Counted from the stretch's first letter, positions 33,675 through 46,499 are shown. The stretch is DNA of 64,000 nt from Nocardioides luteus (GCF_014648595.1 NZ_BMRK01000007.1:107566-171565); one strand, 5' to 3'. Numbers and translations are program-made. Notes: generated from the letters alone by a model not told the origin.

Positions 33675-34478
33675 TCAGACCCGGGCCGTGTCCTTGCTCA
33701 TCCGCCAGGCCGCACCGGCGATGAAGACCAGGAACCAGGCGATCGCGTTGACGAGGGCGTACCAGGGCAGCTCATGGGTCAGCGGTGCCCGGGTGATCTC
33801 GGAGACGCCGTACATCGGAGTCCAGTAGGCGAGGTGGCGCACCACCGGCGCGTACTGGCTGAGCGGGATGAACAGGCCGCCCAGGAAGGAGAGCAGCGCC
33901 AGGCCGGGTCCGAGGATCTGCATGGCGTTCTCCCCGGGCACGACGTAGCCGACGAAGACGCCGAGCGCGGCGAAGGTGAGGGTGCAGAACAGCGTCACCA
34001 CCATCGCGGTGACCCACACCGAGACCGGCATGTCGGCCTTCCCCTGGACCTTGCCGATGATGTTGACGGTCACGATCGCCAGCGCGCCCATGGTGAGGGC
34101 GACGACCGCCTTGGTCAGGATGTACGCCACCGGGTTCAGCGGTGTCAGGCGCAGCTGCCGCGACCAGCCGACCGAGCGCTCCAGGGCGACCATCGACCCG
34201 ACGCTCGCGGCGGTCAGCGCCGCACCGTACATCGCCATCGAGATGAGGATGTAGGCCCCGACGTTGCCCTCGCCGACCGGCTGCTCCCACCCGGACTGGC
34301 CGCCGAGGGTCAGCGCCAGACCGGCTGGCAGAAGCAGGGTGAAGACCACCGTGCGCCGGTTGCGCAGCAGCCGGCGCAGCTCGATCCTGAGCAGAGTGAG
34401 GTTGAAGCCGCCGAGCGGCGGGGTGCGGCGATCGGCGACGGGGCTCATCGAAACGGGGCTCATCGAAACGGTGCTCAC
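33675..34478 (-). CDS. ABC-2 type transporter permease
   Basis: A 267-residue permease with six hydrophobic segments in the ABC-2 layout and the family-typical sequence GLFIPLSQYAPVVRHLAYWTP. With the upstream ATPase it forms a drug or peptide exporter of the DrrAB/NodI-J kind. The N-terminus carries a duplicated MSPV motif (two copies of ATGAGCCCCGT). The GTG overlaps the ATPase stop (GTGA). Confidence 0.88.
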   Translation of the reverse strand: MSTVSMSPVSMSPVADRRTPPLGGFNLTLLRIELRRLLRNRRTVVFTLLLPAGLALTLGGQSGWEQPVGEGNVGAYILISMAMYGAALTAASVGSMVALERSVGWSRQLRLTPLNPVAYILTKAVVALTMGALAIVTVNIIGKVQGKADMPVSVWVTAMVVTLFCTLTFAALGVFVGYVVPGENAMQILGPGLALLSFLGGLFIPLSQYAPVVRHLAYWTPMYGVSEITRAPLTHELPWYALVNAIAWFLVFIAGAAWRMSKDTARV

Positions 34479-35404
34479 TGGTCTTCTCCGGTCAGGCTGA
34501 GGAAGGCTTCCTCGAGGTTCTTGGACGTGATCTCGAGATCGCGGGCCGCGGTCTCGGTGAGGAGGAAGCGCGCGACGGCGTCGCTCTCCGTGGTGTGGAC
34601 GAGGATCTGCTCGCCGCGGACGTCGACGGCGTCGACCCCGTCGATCGCCCGTAGGCGCGCCTCGGTCTCGGCGCCGAAGCCGGTCACCGAGGCGCGCACG
34701 GTGCGGCCGGCGGCCAGGGCGCGGATCTCGGAGCCGGTGCCGTCGGCGACGATGCGACCGTTGGCGATCAGCACGATCCGGTCGGCGTACTGGTCGGCCT
34801 CTTCGAGGTAGTGGGTGGCGAACATGACGGTGCGGCCGCGCTCGGCGTCGGCGCGCACGGCGTTCCAGAACGTACGCCGCCCCTCGACGTCCATGCCGGT
34901 GGTGGGCTCGTCGAGCAGCAGCAGGGCCGGGTCGGGGAGCAGAGCCATCGCGAAGCGGAGCCGCTGCTGCTCGCCGCCGGAGCACTTGCCGACCTTGCGG
35001 CCGGCGATGGCCTCGATGCCGGCGTCGCGCAGGGCCTCGTCGACCGGCATCGTGTCGGCGAAGAGGCTCGCGGTGTACTCGACGGTCTCGCGGACGGTCA
35101 TGTCCTTGAGGAGCCCGCCGGTCTGCATCACGGCCGAGACGAGACCGTGCGCGACCGCGTCGCGCGGCGTGCGGCCGAGCACCTGCGCGGTGCCGGTCGT
35201 GGGTCGGCTGAGACCGAGGACCATGTCGATCGTGGTGGTCTTCCCGGCGCCGTTGGGGCCGAGGAAGGCGACGACCTCGCCCTGGGCGAGATCGAGGTCG
35301 ATGCCGCGTACGGCCTCGACGTGGCCGAAGCTCTTGGTCACCGCGTCGAGGCGCACCGCCGAGGTGGCGGGGGCCGTGGTGCGGGCTGGAGTGACAACGC
35401 TCAT
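34475..35404 (-). CDS. ABC transporter ATP-binding protein
   Basis: A 309-residue ATPase: Walker A GPNGAGKTTT, Q-loop VMQTG, C-loop CSGGEQQRLRF (usually LSGGQ), Walker B LLLLDEPTTGMD, and switch FATHYLEEADQYADR. The C-terminal ~80 residues are the DrrA-type extension. It heads an operon continuing through permease, kinase, regulator and flavodoxin. The dyad CGACA-N4-TGTCG (35407-35420) directly upstream of the ATG may be an operator. Confidence 0.92.
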   Translation of the reverse strand: MSVVTPARTTAPATSAVRLDAVTKSFGHVEAVRGIDLDLAQGEVVAFLGPNGAGKTTTIDMVLGLSRPTTGTAQVLGRTPRDAVAHGLVSAVMQTGGLLKDMTVRETVEYTASLFADTMPVDEALRDAGIEAIAGRKVGKCSGGEQQRLRFAMALLPDPALLLLDEPTTGMDVEGRRTFWNAVRADAERGRTVMFATHYLEEADQYADRIVLIANGRIVADGTGSEIRALAAGRTVRASVTGFGAETEARLRAIDGVDAVDVRGEQILVHTTESDAVARFLLTETAARDLEITSKNLEEAFLSLTGEDQ

Positions 35405-35473
35405 GCCGACAAGCGTGTCGCGGGGTCACCCCCGATGCCTCGTCCCTTCCTCACGAAGGTGAGGTGACAAATG

Positions 35474-35866
35474 TCAGCCGACCAGCCGGCGGCCGGTGAC
35501 TTCCTTGGGGTGCAGCCGCACCCACAGCGGCCGGGCGCCGGCCGGCCAGGAGTGGAGGCTCTTGATCGTGTCGGGGACCTGGCTGTCGCGGTAGAGGATC
35601 TCCGCGCGGCCCTTGAACTGCACCGACCAGCCGACGTGGGTGTCGGGGTCGAGCTCGTCGACCAGCAGCGCGACCGCGCTCTCGTCGATCTGCTCGGCCA
35701 TCGAGGAGTGGGCCGAGGTGCGGATCCAGACCGAGTCGTCGTGGACGACGTGGTTGACCGGGATGACGACCGGGCCTCGAGGCCCGGTCCAGCCGATCCG
35801 GGAGACCTGGGCGCCTGCCGCGAGCCGCCAGGACTCCTCGACCGTGAGCTCTTCCAGCTGGGACAC
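35474..35866 (-). CDS. PPOX-class F420/FMN-dependent protein
   Basis: A 130-residue split-barrel protein: LAAGAQVSRIGWTGPRGPVVIPVNHVVHDDSVWIRTS is followed by VGWSVQFKGRAEIL. It matches the pyridoxamine 5'-phosphate oxidase-like family of small actinobacterial flavin/F420 binders. GTG 35866 is preferred over the longer ATG 35932 because GGGAGGAA lies six bases upstream. It is divergent from leuA. Substrate unknown. Confidence 0.8.
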   Translation of the reverse strand: MSQLEELTVEESWRLAAGAQVSRIGWTGPRGPVVIPVNHVVHDDSVWIRTSAHSSMAEQIDESAVALLVDELDPDTHVGWSVQFKGRAEILYRDSQVPDTIKSLHSWPAGARPLWVRLHPKEVTGRRLVG

Positions 35867-35967
35867 GCCGTTCCTCCCCGTCGTCACTTCGGTTTTCGTC
35901 TCACCGTTGGGGATGGACCCCCTGTGCGGCAAGTCTGCCAGTTCTGTTCTGTTATTGTTACCGAGTC

Positions 35968-37834
<1,867 letters not shown>

Positions 37835-37853
37835 CGAAGCGAAGCGGGGAAGA

Positions 37854-37988
37854 GCCGAGTCGGCGCAAACGGACCGGAGCGTAGCGAGACGACCGGAGCG
37901 AGGTCGAGCGGCGAGCTTGCTCGTCCGCTCGCGCCGAGCGAGGGAGTAACCGCGCGAAGCGCGGAGGACCGGATTGCGCCGACTCGGC
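37854..37988. repeat. Dispersed palindromic element, copy 2
   Basis: The same 15-bp arms as copy 1 are found at 37854-37868 and 37974-37988. The core edges (AACGGACCGGAGCG and GGACCGG) match copy 1 in reverse complement, but the core is about 78 bp longer and holds further GC-rich palindromes. It lies between leuA and the convergent EamA gene, in a 218-bp stretch with no other feature. Confidence 0.88.
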
Positions 37989-38052
37989 GGAACCAGCGCA
38001 AGGCAGACTGAGATCGACAACCGATGCGGTAGCCGAGGCGAAGCGATAGTCG

Positions 38053-38979
38053 TCAGCCTCGCCGCCGCTCGCTCAACCCGATCACCAGGCCGGCGGCGAC
38101 GACCGCCGTGCCGAGCCAGACCATCGGCCCGGGCACGACCCCGTCCAGAGGTACGCCGAGGGCGGCGGCCGACACGGGCACGACGCCGGTCAGCAGGCCG
38201 GCGCGGCCCGAGCCGAGGCGGTCGACCGCGGTGAACCAGAGCAGGAACGCCAGCGTGGTCACGACCGCGGCGAGGTGGAGCGCGGCGAGCAGGTCGGTCG
38301 TGCCGAGCGTGGTGACGGCCGCCGGGCCCTCGGTGGCGACGCCGACCACGGCCATCCCCGCGGTCGCCATCCAGACGGAGTGGAACGAGACGCCGAAGGC
38401 GCCCAGCCGCGACAGGACGGGCACCGCCAGGAGCGTGAAACCCGCCTCGCAGACCAGCACGAGGAGCGCGTAGCCGATCCCGGCTGCGTCTGTTCTCCCG
38501 AAGCCCTCGACCAGCACGGCCCCCGCCGTCACCACGGTCGCCCCGATGACCACCCCGCGGGCCGGAAGGATCCGCGTCGCGACCGCTGGGACGATCGCGA
38601 GCAGCATCGGGACCGCGGCGACCGCGACACCGATCACGGCTGGCTCGGCATGGGCGACACCGCGTACGACACCGACGTTGAAGAGCACCAGCCCCGCGCC
38701 CGCGACTCCGGCCAGCCAGAGCCACTCGCGACGGCGTGGGCTCGGCACCCGCCAGCCGGTGACGCGCGCGACCACGAGCAGGAGGGCGGCGGCGACGGCG
38801 TACCGCACGCTCTGCAGCGTGAAGAGCGGGGCGTCGGTGATCGCCGTGGAGACCGCGACGCTGCTGCCGACGCAGGCCATCCCAGCGGCGGCGAAGACGA
38901 TGCCGAGCAGCATGCCGCGGTGAGGAGTCGCGGCCGGTTCGCGCGGGACTCCGGTGTCGGGGAGGGCTTCGGTGGTCAT
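38053..38979 (-). CDS. EamA/DMT-family transporter
   Basis: A 308-residue membrane protein with ten hydrophobic segments forming two EamA repeats (about residues 22-155 and 165-300). Drug/metabolite transporters of this type export amino acids or metabolites. The ATG has GGGAGGAAC ten bases upstream. It is divergent from a MocR-type regulator gene, a common pairing that suggests the regulator controls this transporter. Confidence 0.87.
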   Translation of the reverse strand: MTTEALPDTGVPREPAATPHRGMLLGIVFAAAGMACVGSSVAVSTAITDAPLFTLQSVRYAVAAALLLVVARVTGWRVPSPRRREWLWLAGVAGAGLVLFNVGVVRGVAHAEPAVIGVAVAAVPMLLAIVPAVATRILPARGVVIGATVVTAGAVLVEGFGRTDAAGIGYALLVLVCEAGFTLLAVPVLSRLGAFGVSFHSVWMATAGMAVVGVATEGPAAVTTLGTTDLLAALHLAAVVTTLAFLLWFTAVDRLGSGRAGLLTGVVPVSAAALGVPLDGVVPGPMVWLGTAVVAAGLVIGLSERRRG

Positions 38980-39037
38980 GCCTACGAGGTTCCTCCCAGC
39001 TTGGTCCCGCGGATAGATCCAATCAGGGGGTGGCAGA

Positions 39038-40427
39038 GTGGACCAAGTGACGGGAGCGGACTTCCTGCAGCTCGACCGCGCCGACGTGCCGAAGGGCGGG
39101 CTGGCGGCCTGGCTCACCGCTGCGCTGCGCGAGGCGGTGGCCGACGGCCGGCTCGCGGTCGGGTCGCGGGTGCCGCCGTCACGCACTCTCGCCACCCAGC
39201 TCGGCGTCTCGCGCGGGGTGGTCGTAGAGGCGTACCAGCGGCTCACCGACGAGGGCCTGCTCTCGGCCCGCAGCGGGGGAGGGACCCGGGTGAGCGCGGT
39301 CCCCGGAGCCGTACGCCGCCTCGGCGCCGCCACCCGGCCGCCGACACCCGAGCTGGACCTGTCGCCCGGGGTGCCGGACCTCTCCGCCTTCCCGCGGGCG
39401 GCCTGGGCGAAGGCTTCTCGGGAGGCGCTCGCGGAGATCGGCAGCGCCGAGCTCGGTTACGGCGACCCGCGCGGCGTGCCGGCGCTGCGGAGGCGCTCGC
39501 GGTCTGGCTGGGCCGCACCCGCGGGATCACGGTCGCTCCCGACGAGATCCTGGTGGTCAACGGGGTCGCCCAGGGGCTGGTGCTCCTGGCTCGCTGGCTG
39601 GCGGAGCGCGGCCGCACCACGATCGGCTTCGAGGAGCCCGGCTCCTACGGCGGCCGTGTGCACCTGCAGCGGTGGGGGATGACCACCGTCCCGGTGCCGG
39701 TCGATGCCGAAGGCCTGGACGTGGCGGCACTGTCCGCCAGCGGGGTCGACGCCGTCGTCGCCACGCCCGCCCACCAGTTCCCGACCGGCGTGGTGCTCTC
39801 CCCGCAGCGTCGGCGCGACCTGGCCGAGTGGGTGCGAGCGGCGCCGCACCGGCTGGTGATCGAGGACGACTACGACGCCGAGCACCGGTACGACCGGCCG
39901 CCCGTCCCGGCCGTGAAGGTGCTCGCGCCCGACCGGGTCGTCCACCTCGGCAGCGTCTCGAAGACGCTCGCTCCGGCGATGCGGATCGGCTGGCTGATCG
40001 CCCCGTCCGGCATGCACGAGGAGCTGGTGGAAGCGCGCTACTGGCTCGATCTGGCCAGTCCTGCGCTACCCCAGGTCACCCTGGCGCGGATGCTGACCTC
40101 GGGTGCCTTCGAGCGTCATCTGCGGCTGCTCCGACCACGGCACAAGGCGCGTCGGGACGCGCTCGTCGAGGCGCTCGCCGAGCATCTGCCGATGGCCCGC
40201 GTCGGCGGGGTCGCGGCCGGACTGCACGTGCTCGCGACCCTTCCCGAGGGAATCGACGACACCGTGGTCGCGGCTGCCGCGCTGGAGGCGGGCGTCGCCG
40301 TCCATCCGTTGTCGAGGCACCGTCAGGAGGACGGACCGCCGGGGCTCGTGATCGGCTACGCGGCGATGACGCCCGACCGCCTGCGGGAGGCGGTCAGGCG
40401 GCTCGCTCCGCTGGTCCCGGAGCCGTC

Positions 40428-40431
<4 letters not shown>
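39038..40431 (+). pseudogene. MocR-type GntR/aminotransferase regulator, frameshifted
   Basis: The N-terminal part is a GntR winged helix (GSRVPPSRTLATQLGVSRGVVVEAYQRL) in the frame of GTG 39038. The downstream part is a fold-type I aminotransferase domain in another frame. It reads LAVWLGRTRGI onward, with the PLP lysine in HLGSVSKTLAPAMRIGW and a normal end at 40431. The switch lies at about 39487-39491 within CTGCGGAGGCGCTC, where adding one base restores LREALAVWL. Either the regulator is inactivated by a 1-bp loss or the assembly is wrong. Intact, it would be a ~464-residue PLP-dependent regulator of the divergent transporter. Confidence 0.85.
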
Positions 40432-42152
<1,721 letters not shown>

Positions 42153-42265
42153 CGCTCCAGTCCCGGAGGGCCTTGCCGGTCAGTCATGCCCGAATCATGC
42201 CCTGAAACCGCGGGGACAGGCTGCGGTGACACCTGGTTCGTCCCGTTTCGCAAAGAAATCGAGAC

Positions 42266-43066
42266 CTACTTCCCGAACCGCTCCTCGTCGCGCTTGACCG
42301 CCTCGTACTCCTCCGAGCCGATGTTCTCCCGCAGCTCCTTGGCGGACTCCCGGATCGCGTCGGAGATGATCTCGTGGACGCGAGGGTCGGCCAGACCCTC
42401 GTCGACCAGGCGGAGCACCGTGTCGGCCACGAGCCGGACGATGTCGTCGTGGAACGGGAGGTACTTCAGCTTGCCGGTCGCCTGGTCCCGGCGGATGAGG
42501 TCGATGATGAGCGTGTCGATCTCGGCGCGGTTCTCCTCGATCGCGCTGGAGATGTGGCGGGTGTAGTTGCCGGTCTGGATCACGGCGATCACCTCGTCGA
42601 GCACCGCGACCGTGATCGGCCGGCGGATCGCGTTGACGATGGTGTTGGAGAACCTGCCGACCACGTACGCCGAGACCCGGTCGCCGAAGGCACGGTCGGC
42701 CGCACGCATCAGCCGCAGCACGATGACCACCACCCGCAGCAGCCGGAAGGCGCGGAAGGCCGGGTCCGAGAGCGGGACCATGCCGAGGATCTCGTACCAG
42801 TAGAGCGCTAGGAACTTCCAGCCCATCCGGGAGCGCCGCCACCGGACGCAGAACTCGACGAAGAAGATCCCGCAGATCACATAGTCGGCGATGATCACCC
42901 GGTCGGCCCAGGCCTGGGGTACTTCCCAGAAGGTGATCCAGACCAGCAGCCCGACCGAGACGATCGCCAGTGCCAGCATCAGCCAGTCGACCACGGTGAC
43001 CGGCGGTGTCGGCGCTGCGCCCGGCCGGCGGTCGTCGTGACGGCGGTCGATGCCCGTGGTACTCAT
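42266..43066 (-). CDS. Voltage-sensor-domain protein without a pore
   Basis: A 266-residue protein with four membrane segments (about residues 25-135). The fourth carries Arg at regular three- to four-residue spacing (FRAFRLLRVVVIVLRLMRA), the signature of an S4 voltage sensor. No S5-S6 pore or selectivity-filter motif follows. Instead there is a ~130-residue soluble helical domain (SAIEENRAEIDTLIIDLIRRD, IISDAIRESAKELRENIG). It may be a proton channel, a voltage-coupled signalling protein, or a truncated channel. The ATG follows TAGGGT by seven bases (leaderless pattern). Confidence 0.75.
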   Translation of the reverse strand: MSTTGIDRRHDDRRPGAAPTPPVTVVDWLMLALAIVSVGLLVWITFWEVPQAWADRVIIADYVICGIFFVEFCVRWRRSRMGWKFLALYWYEILGMVPLSDPAFRAFRLLRVVVIVLRLMRAADRAFGDRVSAYVVGRFSNTIVNAIRRPITVAVLDEVIAVIQTGNYTRHISSAIEENRAEIDTLIIDLIRRDQATGKLKYLPFHDDIVRLVADTVLRLVDEGLADPRVHEIISDAIRESAKELRENIGSEEYEAVKRDEERFGK

Positions 43067-43190
43067 GATCGGCACCCTAGGAGACTCCTCGCGCGGAGCG
43101 GTTGTGCACACGCGTCGTTGAGATGATGTTGAGCCATCATGTGGGTCTGTCGTTGCCGCGGTTGTCGGTGGCGCGCGGCAGAATGGTCCC

Positions 43191-43919
43191 GTGCCCCTCT
43201 ACCGCGACGAAGCCATCGTGCTTCGCACCCACAAGCTCGGTGAGGCCGACCGCATCATCACCATGCTCACCCGCCACCACGGCCGGGTGCGTGCGGTGGC
43301 GAAGGGCGTGCGGCGCACCACCTCGCGCTGGGGCTCGCGCCTGGAGCCCTTCACCCACGTCGACCTGCAGTTCGCCGAGGGGCGCAACCTCGACACGATC
43401 ACCCAGGCCGAGACGCTGACCCTGTTCCACACCGGGATCGGGCTCGACTACGACCGCTACACCGCCGGCACCGCGATGCTGGAGACCGCCGACCGGCTGG
43501 TCCACGAGGAGGGCGAGCCGGCGCCGCAGCAGTATCTGCTGCTCGTCGGTGGTCTGCGGGTGCTCGCCCAGGGCGACCGGCTGCCCCGGCACGTCCTCGA
43601 CTCCTACCTGCTCCGCTCGCTCGCCGTGGCCGGCTACGCGCCGAGCTTCGAGGCCTGCGCACGCTGTGGGCTCGAGGGTCCGCACCGGTGGTTCAACGTG
43701 TCCATGGGTGGTGCGCTCTGCACGACCTGTCGGGTGCCCGGGTCGGCGACGCCCTCCCCGGAGACGCTGACCCATCTCGGGGCGCTGCTCTCCGGCGACT
43801 GGGACACCGTCGGCCGCGCCGAGGACCGCACCAGCAGGCAGGCGAGCGGGTTGGTCGCTGCGTACCTGGCTTGGCATCTGGACCGCAGCCTGCGTTCGCT
43901 CGAGTACGTCGAGAGATGA
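43191..43919 (+). CDS. recO: DNA repair protein RecO
   Basis: A 242-residue protein. The N-terminal OB-fold (YRDEAIVLRTHKLGEADRI, VRAVAKGVRRTTSRWGSRLEPF) precedes a helical domain with a zinc site (CARCGLEG and CTTCRVPG). RecO loads RecA with RecR and anneals SSB-coated DNA. The GTG follows CAGAAT by six bases. It starts the recO-yibE/F-uppS operon. Confidence 0.95.
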   Translation: MPLYRDEAIVLRTHKLGEADRIITMLTRHHGRVRAVAKGVRRTTSRWGSRLEPFTHVDLQFAEGRNLDTITQAETLTLFHTGIGLDYDRYTAGTAMLETADRLVHEEGEPAPQQYLLLVGGLRVLAQGDRLPRHVLDSYLLRSLAVAGYAPSFEACARCGLEGPHRWFNVSMGGALCTTCRVPGSATPSPETLTHLGALLSGDWDTVGRAEDRTSRQASGLVAAYLAWHLDRSLRSLEYVER

Positions 43920-43926
43920 GGAACAG

Positions 43927-45372
43927 ATGGCCCACTCCCACGGCCACTCCCACGGCGGGCACGATGCCGAGGTGGAGGTCGAGGACCTGCCGCGGCTGGT
44001 GCTGACCGTCTCGCTGGTGCTCGTCGCCGTCCTCACCGTCGTCGGGGTGGTGATCTGGTGGCCCGACCGTTCCGCGGTCGAGAAGCTCCAGGGCTCGCAG
44101 GAGTTCGTCGCCGACGGCGTCGTCTTCGAGACCGCCGAGGTGACCCGGGTGGCCGAGCCGTGCAGCGCCGAGGGCGCTCCGGAGGGCTGCAACACCGCGG
44201 GCGCGAAGATCACCAGCGGGCCCGACACCGGCACCGAGGTGGCGGTCGAGATCTCGACGCCGATGGCCCGCTCCGGCCTCGAGGCCGGTGACGAGGTGGA
44301 GCTCTCCCGCACCGAGAAGGAGGGGGAGGCGACGTACGCCTTCTTCGACGTGAAGCGCGGGCCGCCGCTGCTCCTGCTGGTCGGTCTCTTCGTGGTCTGC
44401 GTCGTCGCGGTGGCGAGGCTGCGCGGGCTGATGGCGGTGCTCGGGCTGGGCTTCGCGGGCGCGGTGGTGTGGCTCTTCCTGCTGCCGGCGCTGCTCTCCG
44501 GCGAGCCCGCGGCCTGGGTCGCGCTGGTCTCCTCGGTGCTGATCCTCTACGTGGTGCTCTACACGACCCACGGTCTCTCGGTGCGTACGTCGGTGGCGCT
44601 CGCCGGCACCCTGGCCGGGGTGGCGGTCACCGCCGTGATCGGCACCGTCGCGATCGGTGGCAGCCGGCTCACCGGCCTGGGCTCGGAGAGCGGTCAGACG
44701 CTCTCCTCGCTCGACGCCGCGCTCGATCTGCAGGCGCTCCTGGTCGCTGCGGTGATCATCGCCGGGCTCGGCGCGCTCAACGACGTCACCATCACCCAGG
44801 CCTCCGCGGTGTGGGAGCTGCGGGCCGCCGGCCCCAACGCGTCGCGCTGGGAGATCTTCCGCGGCGCGATGCGGATCGGCCGCGACCACGTCGCCTCGAC
44901 GATCTACACCATCGTCTTCGCCTACGTCGGCGCCGCGCTCACCCTGCTGCTGGTGATCCAGCTCTACGACCGCACCTTCTTCTCGCTGCTGACCACCGAG
45001 CAGATGGCCGGTGAGATCGTCTCCACGATGGCCGCCGGCGTCGGGGTCGTGCTGGCGATGCCGATCACCACGATCATCGGCGCGATGACCGTCCCCGGCC
45101 CGGCCGATCGCGCCGAGGAGATGGAGTACGACGCGCCGCGGCGCCCGATGGTCCCGCCGCCGAGGCCGCAGGCCCCTGGCGGGTATGCGCCGACTAGGGT
45201 TGGGCCTCGTGAGCAAGCCGGTCCGTACCCCGTCGCCCCACCCGTCCGGGGCTACCCCGCCCCCGGTCCCCAAGGACCTCGTCCCGGAGCACGTGGCGAT
45301 CGTCATGGACGGCAACGGCCGATGGGCCAAGGAGCGTGGCCTCCCCCGGACCAAGGGCCACGAAGAGGGTGA
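43927..45372 (+). CDS. YibE/F family membrane protein
   Basis: A 481-residue protein with a His-rich cytoplasmic N-terminus (MAHSHGHSHGGH), a first membrane segment, a ~90-residue soluble region, and seven or so further segments with the YibE/F core (GLGALNDVTITQASAVWELR). The family is of unknown function, possibly a transporter. The C-terminal ~55 residues, rich in Pro, Gly and Arg, are encoded by bases that also encode the start of uppS in another frame (164 bp, 45209-45372). GAGGAAC precedes the ATG. Confidence 0.85.
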   Translation: MAHSHGHSHGGHDAEVEVEDLPRLVLTVSLVLVAVLTVVGVVIWWPDRSAVEKLQGSQEFVADGVVFETAEVTRVAEPCSAEGAPEGCNTAGAKITSGPDTGTEVAVEISTPMARSGLEAGDEVELSRTEKEGEATYAFFDVKRGPPLLLLVGLFVVCVVAVARLRGLMAVLGLGFAGAVVWLFLLPALLSGEPAAWVALVSSVLILYVVLYTTHGLSVRTSVALAGTLAGVAVTAVIGTVAIGGSRLTGLGSESGQTLSSLDAALDLQALLVAAVIIAGLGALNDVTITQASAVWELRAAGPNASRWEIFRGAMRIGRDHVASTIYTIVFAYVGAALTLLLVIQLYDRTFFSLLTTEQMAGEIVSTMAAGVGVVLAMPITTIIGAMTVPGPADRAEEMEYDAPRRPMVPPPRPQAPGGYAPTRVGPREQAGPYPVAPPVRGYPAPGPQGPRPGARGDRHGRQRPMGQGAWPPPDQGPRRG

Positions 45373-45988
45373 GTCCTCGCTCTTCGACGTCGTCGAGGGA
45401 GCCATCGAGATCGGCGTGAAGGCCATCTCCGCCTACGCGTTCTCCACCGAGAACTGGTCGCGCTCGCCCGACGAGGTGAAGTTCCTGATGGGCTTCAACC
45501 GCGACGTCATCCGCCGCCGTCGCGACGAGATGAACGAGCTCGGCGTCCGGGTCCGCTGGGCCGGCCGCGCGCCGCGGCTGTGGAAGTCGGTCATCAACGA
45601 GCTCAAGGTCGCCGAGGAACTGACGCGCGACAACACGGTGTGCACGCTCACCATGTGCGTCAACTACGGCGGCCGCGCCGAGCTGACCGACGCCATGCGG
45701 CGCATGGGTGAGGACGTACGCGCCGGGAAGCTGCGTCCGGAGAAGATCACCGACAAGACGATCGAGAAGTACCTCTACGTCCCCGAGCTCCCCGACGCCG
45801 ACCTGATCTGGCGCACGTCGGGTGAGCAGCGCCTGTCCAACTACATGCTCTGGCAGGCCGCCTACTCCGAGTTCGTCTTCACCGACGTCCTCTGGCCCGA
45901 CGTCGACCGCCGCCACCTGTGGCACGCCATCGAGACGTACGCCAGCCGCGACCGCCGCTACGGCGGCGCCGCCCCCAACCCCGTCTGA
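45209..45988 (+). CDS. uppS: Isoprenyl transferase (UppS/cis-prenyltransferase)
   Basis: A 259-residue cis-prenyl transferase: IVMDGNGRWAKERGLPRTKGH with the catalytic Asp, then AYAFSTENWSRSPDEV, and DLIWRTSGEQRLSNYMLWQ with the C-terminal substrate motif. It makes the polyprenyl carrier for cell-wall synthesis. GTG 45209 follows TAGGGT by eight bases, suggesting a leaderless internal promoter inside the yibE/F gene. The N-terminal ~25 residues are a Pro-rich extension. Confidence 0.95.
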   Translation: MSKPVRTPSPHPSGATPPPVPKDLVPEHVAIVMDGNGRWAKERGLPRTKGHEEGESSLFDVVEGAIEIGVKAISAYAFSTENWSRSPDEVKFLMGFNRDVIRRRRDEMNELGVRVRWAGRAPRLWKSVINELKVAEELTRDNTVCTLTMCVNYGGRAELTDAMRRMGEDVRAGKLRPEKITDKTIEKYLYVPELPDADLIWRTSGEQRLSNYMLWQAAYSEFVFTDVLWPDVDRRHLWHAIETYASRDRRYGGAAPNPV

Positions 45989-46022
45989 CGGCGTCCGCCT
46001 GGTGAGACGTTTTCGGGAACTG

Positions 46023-46064
46023 GACGGGCACTTTGTGGACTTGTGGGGTGTTTCAGTGCCCGTC
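46023..46064. terminator. Hairpin after uppS
   Basis: GACGGGCACT (46023-46032) pairs with AGTGCCCGTC (46055-46064). Together with the next palindrome it separates the convergent uppS and zur genes. Confidence 0.6.
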
Positions 46065-46068
46065 AAGT

Positions 46069-46100
46069 CCAGGGATACCCGGTCGACCGGGTATCCCTGG
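46069..46100. terminator. Perfect 32-bp palindrome between uppS and zur
   Basis: Arms CCAGGGATACCCGGTC and GACCGGGTATCCCTGG meet with no loop. It lies three bases before the zur stop. It is probably a bidirectional terminator, but the perfect uninterrupted dyad is also a possible protein site. Confidence 0.75.
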
Positions 46101-46103
46101 GGC

Positions 46104-46499
46104 TCAGCGGCACCCGGTGCAGGTCCCGAAGATCTCGAGGGTGTGGGAGACGTCGGTGAAGCCGTTCTCCTCGGCGATGGACTTGGTCCAGCGCTCGACC
46201 GCGGGGCCCTCGACCTCGACGGTGCGGCCGCAGCTGCGGCAGACGAGGTGATGGTGGTGGGTGTCGGAGCAGCGGCGGTAGATGGTCTCGCCGTCCTCGG
46301 AGCGCATCGCGTCGACGACGCCGGCCTCGGCCAGCGCGGTGAGGGTGCGGTAGACGGTGGCGAGGCCGACGGCTCCGTCGAGGCGGGAGTGGATCTCCTG
46401 GGCGGAGTGGAAGCCGTCGTACGTCCGTAGCGCCTCGGCCACCGCGAGCCGCTGCTTGGTGGGTCGCAGGGCTCCCGAGGGCTGGTCAGTGCTCGTCAT
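46104..46499 (-). CDS. zur: Zinc uptake regulator Zur (Fur family)
   Basis: A 131-residue Fur-family repressor. The winged helix is LRPTKQRLAVAEALRTYDG, followed by GLATVYRTLTALAEAG. The metal sites are SDTHHHHLVCRSCG and the C-terminal FGTCTGC, giving two CxxC pairs for structural zinc. Linkage to znuBCA rather than iron genes supports Zur. The start overlaps the znuB stop by 14 bases, so it is co-transcribed and autoregulated if the boxes upstream of znuA control the whole operon. Confidence 0.9.
   Translation of the reverse strand: MTSTDQPSGALRPTKQRLAVAEALRTYDGFHSAQEIHSRLDGAVGLATVYRTLTALAEAGVVDAMRSEDGETIYRRCSDTHHHHLVCRSCGRTVEVEGPAVERWTKSIAEENGFTDVSHTLEIFGTCTGCR

Noticed and set aside
42266-43066. 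Potassium or sodium channel
   Set aside because: No S5-S6 pair or selectivity-filter motif follows the voltage sensor.
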